NCBI GenBank assembly: GCA_903901045.1 | Contig: CAIUPP010000120.1 | Span: 47,763-111,762, forward strand | Source: an uncultured Planctomycetota bacterium | GTDB taxonomy: Bacteria > Planctomycetota > Brocadiia > CAIUPP01 | Length of the DNA stretch: 64,000 bases | Direction: 5' to 3' | Program-made: the position numbers and the translations under genes | Shown here: in pieces, positions 9,119 to 20,446 of the stretch | Layout: the number at the start of each line of letters is the position of its first letter | How positions within the stretch are numbered: position 1 is the first letter of the stretch | Notes under the pieces: generated by a model | Databases searched by the model: none | Told to the model about the DNA's origin: nothing | What the model saw: only the letters and a program-made list of their open reading frames with translations

Positions 9119-9297
9119 GCCGTCTCTCTAGGTCAAGCCAGCCGCGTGCTGTAAAGTTTCGGGGCGCGCCGGGGGAGGAAGCTATGCTCCACGACCCTTC
9201 ATAATATCATCCCTGTCCAAATCCGGCAACAAACACGGCCCGCGTCCAGTCGCGGCGTTCCGCCGGGGCGGGCGCACAGACGTTCCCGGAAGCACGA

Positions 9298-9329
9298 ACG
9301 GCCAGCACCCGACTTTGGATGCTGGCCGT
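9298..9329 (-). terminator. Hairpin downstream of groEL
   Basis: A perfect 10-bp inverted repeat (ACGGCCAGCA / TGCTGGCCGT) with a 12-nt loop lies 25 bp past the groEL stop. On the minus strand it is followed by a T-rich TTCGTGCTTCC, so it could act as a partial terminator between groEL and dnaJ. Confidence 0.6.
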
Positions 9330-9353
9330 CCTGCGTGAGTCCTCGATAACTGC

Positions 9354-11039
<1,686 letters not shown>

Positions 11040-11108
11040 TTATTATGAACCGCCGAACGGCCGGCAGCTCATTCGGAGCCGCGGAACTTCGCGACTCCGG
11101 CGGCGTCA

Positions 11109-11396
11109 TTACTCGACCTTGGCCAGGACGTCGGACTCCCGCATGATCAGGAGTTCTTTGCCGTCCACCTTGATCTCCGTGCCGCCGTAGCGGGCGTAGA
11201 GGATCATGTCGCCTTTCTTGACGCTCATCGGGGCGCGCTTGCCGTCGTCCAGCAGCTTGCCTTCGCCGATAGCGACCACTTTGCCCTTCTGCGGCTTTTC
11301 CTTGGCGGTATCGGGCAGCACAATGCCGCCGGCCGTCTTGGTTTCAGCTTCCACCGGCTCGACCACGATTCGATCATCAAGGGGACGCACGTTCAT
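11109..11396 (-). CDS. groES: Co-chaperonin GroES
   Basis: 95 residues starting [18 protein letters not shown], with the mobile loop [20 protein letters not shown] and the roof-loop and beta-barrel elements [20 protein letters not shown]. It forms the heptameric lid of GroEL. AGGAGGTCTTACC precedes the start. It sits between the two groEL genes on the same strand, so it could serve either. The 69-bp upstream gap is AT-rich and may contain its own promoter. Confidence 0.96.
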   Translation of the reverse strand: MNVRPLDDRIVVEPVEAETKTAGGIVLPDTAKEKPQKGKVVAIGEGKLLDDGKRAPMSVKKGDMILYARYGGTEIKVDGKELLIMRESDVLAKVE

Positions 11397-11465
11397 TGGT
11401 AAGACCTCCTATATCTGTTATCTATTACTATACTTGTGCCAAATTGGGTTCGTTTTGCAGCGGGC

Positions 11466-13651
<2,186 letters not shown>

Positions 13652-14200
13652 TCAGAGGTTGGCGCAGATATCACTGACCGGCAGCACCTTGGCGAACGCG
13701 CCATTCAGCGCCGAAAGGAATGCGGCCTGCACATTCCCGGCAGAGACGACCGCATCGCCAAAGACCAGAGACCGCGTGGCGCACGCGTCATGAGCCAGGA
13801 GGCACTGAAAACCAAGGTCGGCGGCGGCGCGAGTGGTCGTATCGATGCACATGTGGGTCATCATGCCGGCGGTCACCAACTGCCCGATTTCGCGTTGGCG
13901 CAGGCACTCAAGAAGCGGCGTCCCGCGAAAGCTGTTCGGATAGTTCTTCTGGAAGACAGGTTCGCCTTTAATGGGGGCTGCGCTTTCATGGATTTCGACT
14001 CCCCGAGTGTTCGGCAGGAAGAAGGTGGCTCCCTGATGTGTCGAAATATGTTGAATGTGAATGACCAGCAGTGACTTCTTGCGGAAAGCCTGCAACAGCT
14101 TCCCTCCCTGAACCCCCGCCTCCGTGCTTCCGGCCAGTTCCATGGCGCCGCCGGGGAAATAGTCGTTCTGAATGTCGACGAGCACGAGCGCCTGATTCAT
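13652..14200 (-). CDS. Isochorismatase-family cysteine hydrolase
   Basis: 182 residues with the catalytic triad of the family in place: D9 (LVDIQNDYFPGG), K85 (FQKNYPNSFRGT) and C118 (GMMTHMCIDTTTRAAADLG), plus the cis-peptide-type VTAG before the nucleophile. Members hydrolyse nicotinamide, isochorismate, peroxyureidoacrylate and similar amides; the FxKxxxSxFxGTxL pattern fits the general cysteine hydrolase class and does not fix a substrate. GGAGAAGTCATCG precedes the ATG at 14200. Its upstream region runs directly into the GGAATATCC repeats of the neighbouring element. Confidence 0.85.
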   Translation of the reverse strand: MNQALVLVDIQNDYFPGGAMELAGSTEAGVQGGKLLQAFRKKSLLVIHIQHISTHQGATFFLPNTRGVEIHESAAPIKGEPVFQKNYPNSFRGTPLLECLRQREIGQLVTAGMMTHMCIDTTTRAAADLGFQCLLAHDACATRSLVFGDAVVSAGNVQAAFLSALNGAFAKVLPVSDICANL

Positions 14201-14266
14201 CGATGACTTCTCCTCCAATATCCGGGACGTTCCGGATCGTTGTCCCCCGGAACCGACACTGTGACT

Positions 14267-14344
14267 AAATAGGTTTATGTCCCCGGAATATCTCCGGAAT
14301 ATCTGTCCCCGGAATATCCGGAATATCACGGAATATCCGCAATA
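14267..14344. repeat. RAYT/REP-like repeat, left flank of the ESCO-like gene
   Basis: It begins AAATAGGTTTATGTCCCC, the reverse complement of the GGGGACATAAACCTATTT string common around REP-associated transposase elements. It continues as irregular repeats of CCGGAATATC. The 3' end and stop codon of the GNAT gene lie inside this array. A relative of the element occurs at 17791-17842. Confidence 0.65.
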
Positions 14345-14955
14345 TGAATCCCTTCAGGGCAGACGGCTCTCGCAAGCGCCTCTCCTTCGGGTTCTGTCAA
14401 CGGTGTAGTCCATCCGAGGCGCGCAGGCGTGATCGTGAAGTAACGCGCTGCTTCTGCGATCAGTCGTCGAGCGAATCCCATCCTACGCTTGCTTCGAGCG
14501 ACCCAAGCAAAATTGACTGCCCACTCCGTGGGCGGGTTGGCAATGTCCCTAAACTCGTGCTCCCTGTATTCCTGCCACGTGCATTCCCATCTCTGCGGCA
14601 GTTTGCCGAGTACTACAAGGCCGATGATGAACGTGCCCTGATATAGCAGAAACATGTGTATGTCGCTGTTGTCGGGACAATCCGATGGTACGTATGCCGG
14701 GAAGTCAAAGTGGGTATCGCGGTTGGCGACTGATGAGACAAGGTTGGCGCGCGCTTTCTGTGCACGGTGTGACCTGAAGTTCACGGCGGTAATTCGTTCG
14801 TTGCCCTCTTGCCATACGATCCTGTCTGTCTTAAGCGGTCTGGCAGGAAAACGAAGAGTCTGTTTGTTGTGATGCCGACGATGCGAGCGCCTATCTTCCG
14901 GGGATTCGGAGACGTAACGCATTCCGCACGCAGGGCATAATGCTGTGCACACCAT
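14326..14955 (-). CDS. Zinc-finger GNAT acetyltransferase resembling Eco1/ESCO
   Basis: 209 residues. The N-terminus is a C2H2-type finger, C7-X2-C10-X14-H25-X3-H29, in the context CPACGMRYVSESPEDRRSH; the CGMxY...PEDxxxH pattern and spacing are those of the Eco1/ESCO cohesin acetyltransferase finger. The C-terminal part (about 105-205) looks like a GNAT fold: WVARSKRRMGFARRLIAEAA is an acetyl-CoA-loop type RRxGxA motif, followed by a LTEPEGEALARAV segment that parallels the ESCO C-terminus (TPxGxxxA). Predicted role: lysine N-acetylation of an unknown target; there is no cohesin acetylation in bacteria. No strong ribosome-binding site precedes the ATG. The last codons (IADIP, stop) are supplied by the flanking GGATATTCC repeats. 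Confidence 0.65.
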   Translation of the reverse strand: MVCTALCPACGMRYVSESPEDRRSHRRHHNKQTLRFPARPLKTDRIVWQEGNERITAVNFRSHRAQKARANLVSSVANRDTHFDFPAYVPSDCPDNSDIHMFLLYQGTFIIGLVVLGKLPQRWECTWQEYREHEFRDIANPPTEWAVNFAWVARSKRRMGFARRLIAEAARYFTITPARLGWTTPLTEPEGEALARAVCPEGIHIADIP

Positions 14956-14979
14956 GAGATAATGAGACCAATTCTACGG

Positions 14980-15099
14980 AAAAGGATATCCGGATATCTG
15001 GGGGCACACGACCTATTTCCCCTCCACCGAGAATGGGCCGTGTGTCCCAGTATTTCCGAGAACTCCCGGAACTCTCCAGAACTCGAATGCCGTGTCGAG
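14980..15099. repeat. Right flank repeats of the ESCO-like gene
   Basis: Contains GGATATCCGGATATC, then GGGGCACACGACCTATTT (15001-15018). The outer 8 and inner 4 bases of that string invert those of the left element at 14267-14284. Short GAACTC/CGGAACTC repeats follow (15055-15085). I see no coding sequence here. Confidence 0.5.
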
Positions 15100-15807
15100 C
15101 TATTTCGCCCAGGTCACCTTGAGGATCGGTCCGCCCTTATCGGCCGCCTCGCGGCTGGCCCAGCGGCAGATGTTGATCTGGTCGTTCGTGCTGCGCAGCA
15201 ACCAGCCGACCGTCTTCTGCTGCGCCTTGCGCGCGGCCTGCACGTGCGCCGTCACGTCCAGTCCCTTCTCCAACGTGCCTGTTGCGCTCGTGCCGGGGAG
15301 TTTAATCGCGTCGCCCGCGGCGCTGTCTTCCGCGCCCAGCGCGCCGGGCAACTGCCAGGCGACCGCCGCGCCATTCGCTTTGTAGTAACGGGCGGTCCAG
15401 CTTGCGCCGGAAGACACCCCCTCCGCCACGCGGTCCTTTCCGCCTTCCACCCAGTCGTTGCGCAGCAAGCGGCGCACTTCCACGCTCGCGATGGTGCCGA
15501 CCTCGGGGCTGAGCGGCGTTCCCATCACCAACTCCGCCTTCTGGATGACCGCATCGGCGGGGATGGTGCTCAGGTCGAACTCCATCAGAATGTGGCTCTT
15601 CTCTCCGTTGTACTGGGTGTCGATGCTCAGGTAGGGCAAGTCGCCGAAATTGCGCTCGGAGCGGTCGCCGGGCACACCAGCGTTTTCGTTGGTGATACTG
15701 GCGTCCTTCGTCGCCTTGAGGCTATCCGTCGTCGGTTGGGCGGCGGCCTGCCATGCCACCAGCGCAAGCATCACCAGTCCTGCGGTCATTGCATGCAGCT
15801 TCTTCAT
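15100..15807 (-). CDS. Secreted DNRLRE-type carbohydrate-binding-like protein
   Basis: 235 residues with a clear signal peptide (MKKLHAMTAGLVMLALVAWQ, cleavage near AAAQ). The body is a beta-rich DNRLRE/CBM96-like fold: a YLSIDTQYNGEKSHILMEFDL strand pair, LVMGTPLSPEVGTIASVEVRRLL, and a W-rich terminal strand GWLLRSTNDQ...ILKVTWAK. In this class NFGxxPYLxID marks the start of the repeat (here NFGDLPYLSID). Probable extracellular or surface polysaccharide-binding module without a catalytic partner. AAAAGGATTATGCG precedes the ATG at 15807; the longer frame is not supported. Confidence 0.7.
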   Translation of the reverse strand: MKKLHAMTAGLVMLALVAWQAAAQPTTDSLKATKDASITNENAGVPGDRSERNFGDLPYLSIDTQYNGEKSHILMEFDLSTIPADAVIQKAELVMGTPLSPEVGTIASVEVRRLLRNDWVEGGKDRVAEGVSSGASWTARYYKANGAAVAWQLPGALGAEDSAAGDAIKLPGTSATGTLEKGLDVTAHVQAARKAQQKTVGWLLRSTNDQINICRWASREAADKGGPILKVTWAK

Positions 15808-16324
15808 CGCATAATCCTTTTCATGGAGCCATAGCATCCGGGAGTTCCCGGTAGTGCATCACTTGCGCGCGATGTCATTCTGAGCGTGGCGAAGAATCTT
15901 TCGGCAGATCAACCTCCAGCGCTTCGAAAGACCCTTCGCTGCGCTCAGGGTGACAATTTGCAGGCCCTTCCCGCGCGTAAGTGATGCACTACCAAGTTCC
16001 GGGACAACCTGCGGTTCACGACCACCGTGAACCTGCTTATCAGTATCATACCTTCCGCGGGTGCAGGAGCAAGAGGCCCTTCGGCAGATTTTGCCGCGAT
16101 GGCGCGAAAACTCGTCAAGGCAACCGGCGGCTGAATTGTGGAATTCCGGCGACATACGGCCGATTTCCCCTCTACCGAAGAGGAGTCCTCTGCCCCAGAA
16201 TCCTGTGGGGGGGGGGGCGAGGTGGGGACAAAACTTTCCTTTGAAAAGTTTTGTGTCCCTACCGGCCCGGCCTGCCAACCGGGATGGTTTCAACAGAGCA
16301 AGACAGCTTCGAGTCAAACCGCAG
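15808..16324. other. 517-bp gene-free stretch with a long hairpin element
   Basis: Holds the long palindromic element at 15849-15993, a G11 run near 16208 and a stem of ACAAAACTTT against AAAGTTTTGT (16228-16254) that may terminate the minus-strand MFS transcript. The rest shows nothing recognisable. Confidence 0.6.
15849..15993 (+). repeat. About 145-bp nested palindromic element
   Basis: The outer arms are 15851-15871 and 15972-15992 (20 of 21 paired). The inner arms are 15873-15903 and 15925-15955 (25 of 31 Watson-Crick). All six inner mismatches become G-U pairs in a plus-strand transcript and A-C mismatches on the minus strand, which suggests selection for, or origin from, a folded plus-strand RNA. 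The inner sequence TGTCATTCTGAGCG...CGCTCAGGGTGACA is a widespread bacterial interspersed palindrome class. Confidence 0.75.
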
Positions 16325-17542
16325 TCATGTGGATGCGGATGGGATGGCACGCGCCGCATTGTCCGTGCGCACCATGCTGCTGGCAACGAGCATGATGACG
16401 GCCACTCCCGCGGCGCAGATGAACACCCACTGATACCCCCAGGCAATCCATAGCAATCCGCCCAGCGCCGGCACCGACATGGAGATGGCGTGATTGATCG
16501 ATACCCCCAGCGAAAGCGACGGCGCGACGTGCTCGGGTTTGAGCGCGATCTTGGAAAGATACGTGTCGCGCGCCATGTTCACCCCGAAGAGCAACTGGTC
16601 GGCCACCATGCAGGCATACAGCAGCCAGATGGCGTACTGCACGTTGCCCGATTTCTGCGCAAACCCGTATCCGATGCAGATGCTGAAGATCAGGAGAGAG
16701 TCCGCCATCAGCACCTTGCGCTCACCGAACCGGTCTATAGCGCGGCCCAGCGCCGGCTGAAAAAGCACCCCCAGCGTCGCCGAAACGATCCACAGCTTGG
16801 CGAATATGATGGCGTCCTGGTGGAATATTTTGACCAGCACCCAGGGGCCGAAGGTGATGAATATCTGCTTGCGCGCGCCAAAGAGCAGTGCGAGAACGTA
16901 GTAGAGCCGGTATTCCCGCCGCCAGATGAACTTCGGCCGCCGCAGGTGCGCGTAGGGCATCTTCATCATCAAGAACAGCGCCGCCGCGCAGATGGCGATG
17001 GCTCCGCCGATGATGTACACGACGGCATAGTTCCTGGGCATCAGCCCCATGATGATCCACACCAGCGCGCAGCCCAGGACGCTGGCGGCGATGGTCGCGC
17101 CCTGAATCTGCCCCAGCCGGCGTCCCTTCTGTCCCTCCGACGCCAGTTCCATGCTTACGGAGGAGCGCACCGGCATGAGCATGTGCGAGCCCGAACTCCA
17201 GACCGTCAGCAGCACGATCATCAGCCACCAGCTTCCGCCCCAGATGCCGATGCCGATCATCCCCACGCCCACGCAAACCGCCGCGATCGCCGCGATGTAG
17301 GTCTCCGCCACGAAGAAGAGCGCGCCGGCGAAAAGCGCCGTCAGAAAGCCGGGAAGCTCGCGCGGGAACTCCAGAAACCCGCGCGAGTCTGCCGCCAGGC
17401 TGAAACGGTCGGAAAGGAAGTTATTGAAGGTCGTGTCGAACATGCTCCCCGCGACGCCAAGCAGCGCCATCCCCGCCACGAACAGCAGCAGGTTCGGGTG
17501 CGCGTTCCTTATGCGCTCGCGCAAGGAGTCCATCATCCGCAT
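16325..17542 (-). CDS. Major facilitator superfamily transporter
   Basis: 405 residues with about 12 hydrophobic segments, beginning NLLLFVAGMALLGVAGSMFD. A central loop MKMPYAHLRRPKFIWRREYR separates two six-helix halves. The second half contains GRAIDRFGERKVLMADSLL, the internal repeat of the MFS motif A (GxxxDRxGxRxxL). The first half has an FLSDRF...FLEFPRELPGF element typical of a group of PVC/Firmicutes MFS proteins of unknown substrate. It is the only obvious solute transporter near the glycan gene cluster and could import its products (inference). The start could also be one of the following Met codons at residues 3 or 4. Confidence 0.85.
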   Translation of the reverse strand: MRMMDSLRERIRNAHPNLLLFVAGMALLGVAGSMFDTTFNNFLSDRFSLAADSRGFLEFPRELPGFLTALFAGALFFVAETYIAAIAAVCVGVGMIGIGIWGGSWWLMIVLLTVWSSGSHMLMPVRSSVSMELASEGQKGRRLGQIQGATIAASVLGCALVWIIMGLMPRNYAVVYIIGGAIAICAAALFLMMKMPYAHLRRPKFIWRREYRLYYVLALLFGARKQIFITFGPWVLVKIFHQDAIIFAKLWIVSATLGVLFQPALGRAIDRFGERKVLMADSLLIFSICIGYGFAQKSGNVQYAIWLLYACMVADQLLFGVNMARDTYLSKIALKPEHVAPSLSLGVSINHAISMSVPALGGLLWIAWGYQWVFICAAGVAVIMLVASSMVRTDNAARAIPSAST

Positions 17543-18009
17543 GTTGAAGTCATCCAGTGCCGTTCGGAAGGGGGCAGAAGAGTCACGCCGTGGATTTCCG
17601 CCGAAGTTCCTATCGACAAATGCTACCGGGAGGCGGGGGAGGCGTCAAGTCAATGGGCTTGCGGAGAACTCATGGGAGTGGGAGGAAGCTCGAATGACGA
17701 AGCACGAATGACGAACCAAACGGAGGAAACGGAGGAAATCGGAAAGTCCTTGCGCGCGTAGGGCGCAGGGGGCGGGCCGATCCGAAATGGGGTTTATGTC
17801 CCCGGAATCCCCCGGAATCCCCCGGAATCCCACGGAATCCCCTGCCGGTCGCTCCCTTCCTTTCCGCAATACACAATTCCCTGGGCGGCTATCTTCATCG
17901 AACCCCTCCTGAATCAATACGTGCGTCAGTTGGGGACGCCATCCGCCCGGTGTCTCCCAGCCGCGCGTTGCGCGTTATGACGAGGTTCCCTTGTGCCCGC
18001 AAGCGAGCG
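17543..18009. repeat. 467-bp intergenic repeat region
   Basis: Carries a dispersed CGAATGACGAA element (17681-17716; relative at 13429). A GGTTTATGTCCCCGGAATCC element (17791-17842) follows, with four 10-bp units of CCCGGAATCC (17801-17840, the last with one change). It is related to the flank at 14267. There is no credible gene; a 90-codon frame across it is translated repeat. Confidence 0.7.
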
Positions 18010-18603
18010 TCACTCCAGGTTCGCGTGATGCTTCCAGAGAGCCTTGGTGTCCAGGTTGCGACGACGGCTGATCATCATGCACAGCGCGTCCCCGAACAGC
18101 AGCAGGGACTGGTCGAACAGAGTGGTCATGGGCTGCTGCGACTGAATCTCGTCCGGCCGCTCCAGCTTGGTGCAGGTGGGAATGCGGACGAAGATGTCGG
18201 TGATCGGCCGGAGGCTGCTTGCGGGGTTGGAGCCGATGTGGGCAATCCGTGCGCCGAGGCTCTTGGCCTTGCGGGCGATGGCGACCGGAACGAGCGATTC
18301 GCCGCTGCCGGAGCCGATGATGAGGAGGTCGCGCGGGCCGATGGCAGGCTCGGTGATCTGGCCGACGAGGTAGACGCGGACGCCCAGGTGTGCGAGGCGC
18401 TTCGCGAACCCCTGCAAGGCCAGGAAGACGCGCCCGACGCCGATGACGAACACCTGGTCGGCGGCGAGGATGGCTTCCAGAAGTTCCTCCGCGCTGGTCG
18501 GATCGACCTTGTTGAGGGCGAAGCGGACCTCGTCCGCGATGAGATTGGCGGTGTCGTGGAATTCATCGGTCTTTTTCGGCTTGCGTTTGGGTTGCTCAGT
18601 CAT
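18010..18603 (-). CDS. SIS-domain isomerase, 6-phospho-3-hexuloisomerase-like
   Basis: 197 residues forming one SIS domain: VFVIGVGRVFLALQGFAKRL (about 49-68), HLGVRVYLVGQITEPAIGPRDLLIIGSGSGES (phosphosugar-binding SGSGES near 103) and a C-terminal ALCMMISRRRN segment. Closest family: PHI (HxlB), which converts 6-phospho-3-hexulose to fructose 6-phosphate. The usual GAGRSG phosphate loop reads GVGRVF, with the serine replaced by valine, so the substrate may differ. It overlaps the epimerase-like gene by 8 bp (ATGACTGA), showing translational coupling. GGAGGGAGAAAC precedes the ATG. Confidence 0.8.
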   Translation of the reverse strand: MTEQPKRKPKKTDEFHDTANLIADEVRFALNKVDPTSAEELLEAILAADQVFVIGVGRVFLALQGFAKRLAHLGVRVYLVGQITEPAIGPRDLLIIGSGSGESLVPVAIARKAKSLGARIAHIGSNPASSLRPITDIFVRIPTCTKLERPDEIQSQQPMTTLFDQSLLLFGDALCMMISRRRNLDTKALWKHHANLE

Positions 18604-19351
18604 GTTTCTCCCTCCTCATCTCCAATCCGCGCTGGATGGCGTCGCGCATTTTCGCGGCATTCTGCGCGAGGCTTCCCGATTTGTCGAACAGGCTGGTGCT
18701 GCCGGCGACCAGGATATCCGCTCCGGCGGCGACCAGTCCCGGAATCGTGGCGAAAGATACTCTGCCGTCGACTTGAATGGGAATAGCCCTGCCCCGTTCA
18801 TCGAGGTAGCGGCGGCAGTCGGCGACTTTTCGGACGGCATAGGGCACCTGGGCGCCGCTCTTGCTGTTGGCGAAGCCGGGGCTGATCAGCGAGAGCGTCA
18901 CGAAATCAAGCTGTTCGACGATGTAATCGAGGGCGCACAGTGGCGTGGCCGGCATGAGCGCCACACCGGCGAGTATCCCCTGTTCCCGGATGAGATTCAG
19001 TATCCGGTCGATATGGAAAGCGGACTCGACGTGGAAGCAGAGCCGTTGCGCGCCGATGGGGGTGAATTCGCGGACGAAGAACTCGTTGTCTTTGACCATC
19101 AGATGGACGTCGAACGGCAGCTTCGTTTTCCTGCGCAGTTGCGCCACCGTTTCAATGCCGATGGGCATGCAGGGGCTGAATTGCGCATCGATCACATCCA
19201 CGTGGAGAAGGTCCACGCCGACGGCTTCGAACTCCTGTATGGCTCTTTCGAGGTTGCACAGGTCCGCGCAGATCAATGACGGGGCGATGAGCACGTCGCG
19301 CGGCGTCGGCCTCTTTCGCAACGTTCGTTTGCCGGATTCCGAGGTGGGCAT
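18596..19351 (-). CDS. Ribulose-phosphate 3-epimerase family protein
   Basis: About 251 residues, TIM barrel. Family landmarks: IAPSLICADLCNLERAI, the metal/catalytic HVDVIDAQFSP (canonical HVDVMDGxFVP), FDVHLMVKD, and the second catalytic Asp in IQVDGRVSF, followed by GADILVAGSTSLF. The Gly of the DVMDG loop is replaced by Ala. The family interconverts ribulose and xylulose 5-phosphate; relatives act on allulose 6-phosphate or, as hexulose-phosphate synthase, in formaldehyde fixation. Pairing with a hexuloisomerase-like SIS protein suggests a hexulose-phosphate route ending at fructose 6-phosphate (inference). TTGGAG before ATG 19351 supports that start over the GTG at 19378. Confidence 0.8.
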   Translation of the reverse strand: MPTSESGKRTLRKRPTPRDVLIAPSLICADLCNLERAIQEFEAVGVDLLHVDVIDAQFSPCMPIGIETVAQLRRKTKLPFDVHLMVKDNEFFVREFTPIGAQRLCFHVESAFHIDRILNLIREQGILAGVALMPATPLCALDYIVEQLDFVTLSLISPGFANSKSGAQVPYAVRKVADCRRYLDERGRAIPIQVDGRVSFATIPGLVAAGADILVAGSTSLFDKSGSLAQNAAKMRDAIQRGLEMRREKHD

Positions 19352-19500
19352 GGGACTTCGCTCCAAGAAAGACATCACGACCCGAACGGTTCGCGAGTGC
19401 CGCCGCGCGGTTGTTCGCGGCAGAGACGAATATCCACCCCGACTTCGATGAGGTCGAGAAGGATGTCACGGACCGTCCCGCAGATGCACCAGCGCCGGCT

Positions 19501-20430
19501 CTAAATGAACTCACGCTCGCGTTCGATTGCGGCGTCGATTCGCATGCGGTCGGCGTCGGTAATGACGTAATGCATGTGCGTGAACTCGGTGCTGAAGATA
19601 CCCAGCCGATGGAGAGCGTACTTGAGACCGCCCATCCAGATGCTGATATCGTGCGCGAACAAGTCCCAGAGGAACTCGTTGGAGCGTTTCTGCCATGCGT
19701 CGGCGGCGGCGCGGTCGCCGGCGGCGAAGGCGTCGAGCGCCCGGCGGATGAACCCTCCGATGAGAATGCCGCTGCCGAGAAGGTATCCGTCGTAGCCGTT
19801 GGCTGCGTAGCTCATCACGTCGAACTCGTACCCGGTCTCCAGCAGCAGTTCCGGGCGCTTTGCCTTGATCTGGGCGAACGCGTTCATGTATTCGGGCGAC
19901 ATCGAGGAGTCCTTGACGTAGGATACCCCGGGGTGCGCGATGATCTCCTTCCACAGCGACAGGTCGAGCGCGGAGTCGGCCGGCTGCTTCAAGACGTAGA
20001 TGCCGACCGGGACGCGCGCTGCCTCCAGCGGCTCAGTGAAATAGCGTTGGCAGAAGCCTTTCACCGCGAAACGGGCCAGCCAGGGAGGGGCGATGACGAT
20101 GGAATCGGCTCCGGCGTCCTGCGCGCGCAGGATGTTCTCTTTCACGCGAATGGCGGAGGTGTCGGAGACCTGCACTGCCAGGTGCAGCTTGCCGGCGGAG
20201 AGGCACTTCATCGCCCGGACAAGCTCGATGCGCTGATCGTTGAGCATGAGCGGCCCTTCGCCGCAACTGCCGGCGAGGAAAAGGCCGGTGATTCCAAGAC
20301 GCAGATGCTGTTCCACCACGCGCTCAAGGGAGGCATGGTCGATCTGTCCGTCGGACAGGAACGGCGTCGGCGTGGCCGACCAGATGAGCTTCACTTTGGG
20401 GTTCGTCTTTATCGCGGACGTTTTAGACAA
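19501..20430 (-). CDS. DapA/NanA-family Schiff-base aldolase, TTG start
   Basis: 309-residue TIM-barrel protein of the dihydrodipicolinate synthase/N-acetylneuraminate lyase family. It has GSCGEGPLM (about 55-62; canonical GTTGE), the catalytic Tyr in VGIYVLKQP (Y145) and the Schiff-base lysine K173 in YVKDSS. These enzymes cleave or make 2-keto acids such as sialic acid, 2-keto-3-deoxy sugars or dihydrodipicolinate. The non-anabolic context points to a sugar-acid lyase; the substrate is unknown. The TTG at 20430 has AAAGGAG nine bases upstream and there is no ATG alternative. It starts 16 bp after the amidohydrolase stop. Confidence 0.85.
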   Translation of the reverse strand: MSKTSAIKTNPKVKLIWSATPTPFLSDGQIDHASLERVVEQHLRLGITGLFLAGSCGEGPLMLNDQRIELVRAMKCLSAGKLHLAVQVSDTSAIRVKENILRAQDAGADSIVIAPPWLARFAVKGFCQRYFTEPLEAARVPVGIYVLKQPADSALDLSLWKEIIAHPGVSYVKDSSMSPEYMNAFAQIKAKRPELLLETGYEFDVMSYAANGYDGYLLGSGILIGGFIRRALDAFAAGDRAAADAWQKRSNEFLWDLFAHDISIWMGGLKYALHRLGIFSTEFTHMHYVITDADRMRIDAAIEREREFI

Positions 20431-20446
20431 GAGATTCTCCTTTAAT

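Noticed and set aside
11397..11465. Sigma54-like TGGCAC upstream of groES
   Set aside because: The -12 TTGC element is missing at the right distance, so a sigma54 promoter is not supported.
17801..17840. Possible CRISPR-like array
   Set aside because: The 10-bp units are contiguous without spacers and no cas genes are near; this is a simple tandem repeat.
17645..17917. 90-codon minus-strand frame between the MFS and SIS genes
   Set aside because: Its repetitive GFRGIPGDSG-type product is just the translated CCCGGAATCC repeat; no ribosome-binding site and no similarity to a known family.
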